Origin: Paraspadella gotoi
Lineage: Eukaryota; Chaetognatha
Direction: 5' to 3'
Assembly: GCA_051294375.1 (NCBI GenBank)
Contig: CM119266.1
Span: 19,665,657-19,729,656 of the forward strand
Length of the DNA: 64,000 nucleotides
The notes under the pieces are model-generated. The model worked only from the letters and a program-made list of their open reading frames with translations, made no database searches and was not told the origin of the DNA. The position numbers and the translations under genes were made by a program. Shown here one piece after another: positions 51,901 to 60,054 of the stretch (the stretch's first letter is position 1; every line of letters begins with the position of its first letter).

Positions 51901-54900
51901 TCTCATGTGCCTTGGTTTGCCTTCCAAATCAAAACAAACAGTTTTTTTGTATATCAAATAACGGTAAATTTGATGCTGTAGATTGTTGAGCAATTGAAAC
52001 GGCTGCCAAAAGCCATAAATCAAAATGATGTAATACTTGTTAAAATATAGATCTAAAACGCGAAATTGTTTTGTAAAACTTAAGTTCCGAATTTACTAGA
52101 AACCGCGTTTTCCGACACTTGCGCAAGTCTTTTTACCATTTAATTTCTATCATAGCAATTTATTCCTTATCCTGACTTTCCCCTCTTAATCCTACAGATG
52201 TATTGTACTTTCCCGCCCTGTACATCAACGCAACCACCGTCCTTTGCGACATTACGATGAAGCTTCGTCCCCCTGTCAAGTTATCCGTATTTGTGACAGC
52301 AAATTCTCGTCCTCTGAAAGAATATCTCGACAGGCTGCAGTCAGGAGGAGTTGGCTCATTGCTTTTCGTTGCCCCGCCACCAAAAATTGAGGAGTGCCGA
52401 TTTACGAGTTCCATGCTATGGGTAAAAATTTTCACTCGATTATGAAAATTTCAAAATTACTTGTTTCACTATCTTTATTTTTTTATATTTAAAAATAATT
52501 ATTTGATTTTATTTATTTGTTATGACATTTTTTGTGTTAAATATTAAAATATAATATTAATTAATATTAATATTTATTATTATTTATCTATGTTTGAGAT
52601 GGGGACGTTAGTGTTGTCTTCTGGAAATAGAGGGTGCATCTACAATGTACTAGATTCTACACAACTAAAGGTTTTCTAATAGATATCGTACATCATTCCT
52701 GTTGGAAAATCATTAATGAGAAATTCATAATATCTAAAAGGCCGAACAAAAAGAGGGAATGGATAATTTTCGGGGGTATTAATGTTGTATAGTAGGATTG
52801 TTTTTATCATAAAGATAAGACTATCTTGTAGAATCGTATGTTCTGATGGGGATACATACTATGGAAAGCTTTATTTAATTTATGTAATTTTAAAGTATAT
52901 GTTAAATTTTTTTTAATTCTTTAATGTTTTTTATGTTTCTTTATATATATATAGGTTTCTATATCATTTTTTAAGGAAAGTACAAAGGTCATCAGTTGGG
53001 AACCTATACCCTTTATGGATTTCGGCTCTTTTATCCCAATATTATATATTTTTAAACGTTTAAGAATTCTATTTTTTTTCCTATTTTCCTCGAAAAACAG
53101 ATCATTTGCAAATTCGATGGGAATGTGATTGGCTCCGAGAATTGTACCCTTCTCTTCCAAAACGACGAAATCTTAGGAACAAAATGTAAATTTTTTACTT
53201 TCGATATTTCTAATTTTTCTCGATCTGAAAAATCTTCATAATTTAACTTCATGATTCACTAGTTGTGAATATATAATGTATGGTAATTTTTACGTTTCTG
53301 CAGCAACATGCCAATTTCGTGGGTCCTTTCTGGAGATAAAACCATCTTCTGATGCAACAATCTCAGTCAACGATGCTCTCCAACTAATCGACAATCAGAT
53401 CGGACACTATGTGAAAGATACTACCATTGAAGGACTCACATTCGCCACCGGAAACGCCACTGTTCTTGCGCCGGACAAGTTCTTAGATCCATCTGCAGAT
53501 GTTGCTATTCTTCCAGGTATATCTTTCACAAAAAGTTATAACATCGAGTGCAGTTGAGAAAACAATAATACAAGTTACTGTGCGTGTTGGAGGCGGGGTA
53601 TAACGTAGTACTACGCATTACGCATTCGTCTCCAAAATGCGGAGATTCAAAACTCGCAATGGCTTGGCGGGCTGTAGCACCATTGAGAAAGCGACACTGT
53701 ACTGGCACAACAGCGCTTGTATTAGGTCCTCTAGTTGCCTCTACAAGATCAGTTTTTTAATTCATATTTTTATGTAAAAGCGCCAAAATTTTTTTTTTTT
53801 TTAAATTCCAGCACGAGAAGTCGGTGCTTGCAACCTAGTCTCGCTCAAGAGTTCCGTTTTTCCCGTCAATCGTTTTGTCAATCTCAATTGGAACGTCGAA
53901 GTCATAGAAATGGGAGGTGTCGCCTTCGCTTCCCAAGCTGAGGTCCCCCAGGAGGCCAACAACGCCCTCAAGACTATTAAGTAAGGATTCGTTCATTTAG
54001 GGTTGATCATTGTCGTTGGCTGGTTAATACTGGTTAATGGTTATACTCATTAGAACAATTCGCCTACTTTTTTTCTGTATGAAAACTTATTTTGATTATT
54101 GAACTGCACGAATTAAAGCAGACCCTTCGCATTGTTTTTATCAACATCTTTCTACATTCAATTACAATCAATCAATTTCTGAACTATACCGATATAATAA
54201 ACTGATCTCTTGTTTTTAAGTATAAGCAATTTCTTTTTAAATATAATATGAAATATCAATTGAAATGTTATTTGTTAAGGACGGGGGAATAGTAATAGGA
54301 ATTAGTAAATTTCTAAAATCTTCATTTTTTTTTTTAACTACAGAGAAGAACTCAGTGCTGCTAACGGCTCTGTAATCGACGCCGTGAATTATGTAGAATT
54401 TTCTAACGTTCCCGCGAATTACACCTACAAGTTTATACTAACTGTAACATTCCTAGGTAAACCCTGTAATAAGTCAAATCAAACAAATAAGAAAGTATGG
54501 AAGTTAGAAAAAATGAAAGAAGGAAATATATAGTAATTTAAAAAATAAGTAAAGAAAGAAAGAAAGAAAGAAAGAACGCAAAAAGGAGAGAAAGAGAGAG
54601 AGAAAGAAAGAAAGAAAGAGAGTAAGAGAGAAAGAAAGCGAAAAGGAAAGAAAGAAAGAAAGAAAGAAGCAAGAAAGAAAGAAAGAAAGAAAGAGAGAAG
54701 GAAGGAAAGAGAGAAAGAAAGAAATAAAGAGAGAAAGAAGGAAAGAAAGAAAGCGAGAAGGAAAGAAAGAATAAAAATTAAAGAAAGAAAAAATAAAAGA
54801 AAGTCAATATCGTTGGGCTGGTAATTAGTTTTATTTGCAGGCAAATCTACTACATTCGATACGACGGTTAAGAAATTGGCGAAAGACAAATCGTTGACAG

Positions 54901-57900
54901 TTCGAATCGTCGGCGGCGAAGAACCGTTTTATCGACAGATTGGAACTCGACTCGCTCTCATCATTCAGGTTCGTCGATAAACAATCAAAAACTAATTTTA
55001 TAAACTATTCGCTCAACTTTTTCCCCCATAGCAAAATACCTGCTCAAACGTGTCATCGCCAACGCAAGTTTCCTACGGATGGCGGGCGGATAACGAACTC
55101 TCGCTCGCTTCTTATCTAGACAGTTCCATTCTAATCGGACCTCCGTTAATTCTCAGAGTAACTATTTTTGAAATATTTTTTGAAGATGTGCTCACAAAAA
55201 AAAAAAAAAATAAATAAAAATTCGGGTCTTTAGGCCGGGAGTGAATTCACAGTTAAAGGTATCGTTGACGCCTTCTTGGACGGAACTAATGAGACTGAGA
55301 CAGCGACTAAAATGTGCCGCGTCATTCGTCAAGGACCAAGCGCAAGAATCAAGGTAGACCAGGGTTTAAAATGGAAACGAGCTATGTTCAAAAAAATGCT
55401 CTTTTGTGACTCAAAATGAGAATTGTGCACGTGAATATATTTTTTGCAGTACGGTCAAAAGTTGGAAAGATCTACGAAGCAATCATTAGAGTTTGCGTCT
55501 GAATCAGTCAATTTGGATGGAAGGTGCGTAAAAAANNNNNNNNNNAAAAATTTTATATTTTTTTTAATAATTGAAGCAGAAAACATAAGAATTTTTAACA
55601 TCATGCTTCATTTTCTTAGCTTAGCTTTCTATGAAGAATCTGATTCATAAAAAAAATTTTAAAAAGTCATATTACTAGAACAGTAGAAATAATATTTTTT
55701 ATTTTTAAGTGCTTCTCATTACTCATTAAGCAATCTGTAAAACCGATTTTCTCTGTTTTACTTTTACTTTTAGTTCGGAGATTATGTACGAGTCGTGGGA
55801 ACTAAAAGCGGAAGATGGATCAGAGGTCAACATTACATATGAAGGAACCTCAAAAAATATAACGGAATACCTCAAGGACGTACAAAGTATTAAGTTTTCA
55901 ACCAATCCACTAAACGCCGGAAATTACATCGTCCGGCTTACGGCTACAATAGGTGAGTTTTACCTAAATAACCAGATAACTTTTACGATCATGGTCGAGT
56001 GTTTCCTGCGAGGATATCCATACAACATATGAGTAACATATTGTTCAATACACACTTACTACCAATAAATTCATAGTACAGATAAGAATGGAGTCTATTC
56101 AGAATCATGCCGATAAGTAGGAATTAAGCTATCTTGACCCTGAATATAAGGCTCCGACTCGAATAAATTATATTTTCAATTTGATAACATTATCGAATTT
56201 CTAATTGCCAAAAGACAACGAGTATGAACCATATACCTAGAATGGACCTCTATTACTACATGATGAACGGAATGGAATCGCAGGAAATGATTTTTTCCGT
56301 TTTCGTGTTAATCAATCTTTCATGGACAATTGTTTTTACAGGTTCACTTTCCGATACCGCCATGCAAAATCTTGCTGTGTATGAACCAAAAATAGATGTT
56401 TCCCCGCCACAAATGGTCGTGATGCAAAAGAGACAGCGGATCGATCCCAATCCTGAACAGGTCATTCCTCTTTCCATTTCTTGTCTTTTTTTATTCTCGG
56501 CTTTTCTGCGGTTTAGATGTACACAAAATTTGATAAAATTAGGCAAATATTTTGTCCATAGGATCCCGTTGTGAAATAGTAAATTGTGGCAGGAGATAAT
56601 GATGGCACAAGGTTCAGAACCAGAATGATTAAAAATTAGATTTTTTCATACATGAAGGTAATCAAAGCCTACGTCGAATGGACCGACCAGCTGTCGACTC
56701 CTTATAAAGCATATTGGACCGCATCAGAAGTCACGGGTAAATCGATCACATCATTGTGGATTGTGAAATGTTAGAAGCAGCATTTTACTATTCAGTATCA
56801 ATTTTTGAAATTCTTAATCGCTTCGCTTATTAGGTTACGCGACGGCAGATATACCTGAGAATAGTAAAGTCTTCAAACCTTTGGACAGACATCAGTTCAA
56901 CTTGGTCATTCCTCAAAATTCGCTAACGCCCGGCAAACGCCATCGTTTTCGCCTCTCCATCGAGTACAGCCTTAACGGAGTGTCGGACACGATCTCAGTC
57001 TTCACGGATGTAGAGACTTTTTACGTCCCAGTTATAGGCGAAGTGTTGGTCAGTTTTCACTCTTCAATTTGAATTTTTTTTTTTTTTTTTAACGAAACGT
57101 AACCTTTTTGAAGGTTTCACCTCAAACCGGTCAATCGCTGCGTGACCTATTTACCGTCACCGTCACGGACAACAACTGCGGCGCGGGTTCGACCAAAACG
57201 CCCGTTAATCGTGCTTATCTCTTCTCCGACGCGGGACTCGTGGCAATGACGGAGAGAATACAAGGGGTAAGTATTGGTGGGCCTCGTTTCGACGTCAATT
57301 CGTTTGAGACAACATTTTCCTTTTTTTTTTTTTTTTTTTTTTTTTTAGGGATTCATTCCACCTTTTAACTTGAAAGCGGGAAGTTTCCCAGTCGTGATTG
57401 TGTCTTGTTGCACCGAGGAAAATACTATATGCGTTTCTAAGGTAAATTATGCAAAAGAATAAATTAAAAATAGCTGAAATAAAAAATGTATGCAGATTTA
57501 GGTTTGATTTCCTTCGATTCACTTCCAGGCATCCGAGACAGTGGTCGTGACAAAAGCAAATGTTTCAGACATAAGTAATTATAATGCTGCAACGGTGAGC
57601 TCGCACGTGTTGGCGGCGTTGAATGAAATCGATGACCCCGCGGTCACGGACATTATAAACCAAGCGTGCGCTGGCAAATTGGGTCGGTGCGTCAATGTGG
57701 ACAGCAATGGAACCGAGGTATTTATATCATTTTATCGCGATGAAAATCATTTTTAATAACTTTGTACATTGTATGTATTTAGTGTTTTCTTATGAAACCA
57801 TCGCGAAAAACCCTCAATTTCCTGTAATTGATAACCCTTATCTTGGCCGTGACTGATAGAATTTTTTTTAATTTTATATTAACGTATATTTTTTATAGGT

Positions 57901-60016
57901 AGTTGATCCGGATTCCTCTCGGGATGCGATGCGAATTACCATCGAATATGTGGGGAAGAGAAATAATCGCGCGGTCGGCAGAAGGAGAAGAAACACGGTA
58001 TATATTTGCTTAATTCACTATTGACTATATCTATGAATGATTATTCTTATTTAAAATTATATTAATGCTTTTTCTAATCAGGCCCAGAATCCAGTTGAGG
58101 ACAACTTATATAGAGTTATCGGGGTTACCCTGAACAACGCAAACATTCGTTCTGAGTCGCAAACGGTCGATAGCGTTGGTAAGAATAATTTATTATATTT
58201 AGTATTTTGTACACTTTATTCTTCAAAATTATATCAAATTCATTAACTATTTTTCAACTATTATTACTTGTTTAGGCAGAAGGAAGAGAAGGAGTTTAGA
58301 AGAGCAAACCATAAACGATCAAGAAAAAGGTATGAAGAGCACAATGGACTTATAAAAAATGTTTTGGAAATGTTTTGAAAGTCTAGCAGAATCCGTTTTT
58401 AATAGGTATTAAGCTAGAACTGGCGAAGGATCTTTTAAACTCTCTCTCGACAATTTGGATTGGTAAAAGGTGAGAATTGTATTAGACTAAAACTATTTTA
58501 GTTTGTTGCAATATATTCAAGTGCTTGCAAATATATAGCTTGGTAAAGAGGACCCAAGTAGAACTTTTTTTTTTTCGTCTGTTTAAGGAAAACGAGCATG
58601 TACGAGTTGGATCGAATCCTTAGCGGCCTGTGCCTGTCGCAGACTTTTGAGTTGTCCGAGAGGGTTCTCAAATCCACGGAGGTTGTTTTGCGTACATGGT
58701 ACCCAGATTTCTCCACTCTCAAAACGTGGACGATGATACCCGCCACTTGCAATACTTGCTTTTCTGACCCGGCCTCATACTCACTAGGTCAGTTATTTTT
58801 CTAATAAGGAAATTTGGCTTAATTAATATTCTTTTTTTTTTAAATCTTTCGTCTGACTTTCAGGCGAATCTGTTTTGACCCACTTCTCGTCTTGGGTATG
58901 CTCAATAACTGCGCTCTCCAACTGCAAGGGGGCGTGTCTTGCCACAGCTCAATTGAGCACCGACCAATTAACCGAAATTGTCGCTTTGGACCAAGTTGGC
59001 TTCGTCTGGCCAGTCATTCGATCTCGAGTCGCTTATGTCCAGTTGATTAACCCAGAATCCGGCGCATTTCTAATCGTCAATAACTTGGCAAACGGAAACC
59101 CAGTTATTCAGGTTTGTTTTATTTGTTAATTTGGAAGCATTTGTTGTCTCGTACGCAAACTCTTTATGATTTGTTTTTGTTTAGGTCTGTACCCGTGGGT
59201 CTCCTTGTAACTTATCCTTTGATTTGCTGATTATACAAATTATTGGGGACTGTCGCGATATTGTTTCCTCAAAAACGTGTTTCTCATTTTTTCAGGTCAA
59301 ACTGGAAGTCTCAGGTGAAATCGCACCAACTACGAATTACACGCTCGAGTGTCGTATCTGGCCATACACTAATTGGACTGAATCGCCTATGCAAAACATG
59401 TGGGACTCGACCCCGTGCTCCACGCTCGTAGCAGAGGGAGAAAATGCCACCACCGTCGTGACCTGCAATTGCCGGACAACGGGTTACGTTGCCGTGTTTC
59501 AAGGTAACGCCTCGAATTGCCTTGCGATTTAAAGAGACTCAAAATACTAATTAGGATTATGATGATGAATTTTGCCAATCAGGTCCACCTATTACGCCGA
59601 CCACAATGGAACCGACGAGTGCCGCTTCATTGCCAGCGACGACAAAGGCCCCTCCTCTCGATCAGCCAGATTATTCTGTCGTTTTGACTTTACAGGGCGA
59701 TTACGACAAAGACGTTGCACCAAACAAGGCGGAGTTCGAATATAATATGACAGTGCAGGTGTGAATATGACAGTGCAGGTGTGAATATATCTTCTCTCCT
59801 TCTCTCACTTTTTGAAAATAAAGAAAGAAGTATATCGACGTGAGTTTCTTTACACTAAAGAATAGTCAATTGCTTATCACCGAGTTTACCGTATTGATTA
59901 AAATAGGAGTGAATTATTTGTTTTATCATTTTATGTAAAAAAGTTTGGACTTTAGTGGTTGCAAGGGAATGATAAAAAACTAGGTATAATGGCTTTATAT
60001 TTTAGTTTATTTATTA

Positions 60017-60054
<38 letters not shown>

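Noticed and set aside
59185-59295. Possible extra receptor exon part (VCTRGSPCNLSF onward) continuous with exon 41
   Set aside because: It stays open, but its sequence interrupts an otherwise continuous GAIN strand and ends in a good acceptor (TTTTTTCAG). I prefer the exon starting at 59296. RNA-seq would decide.
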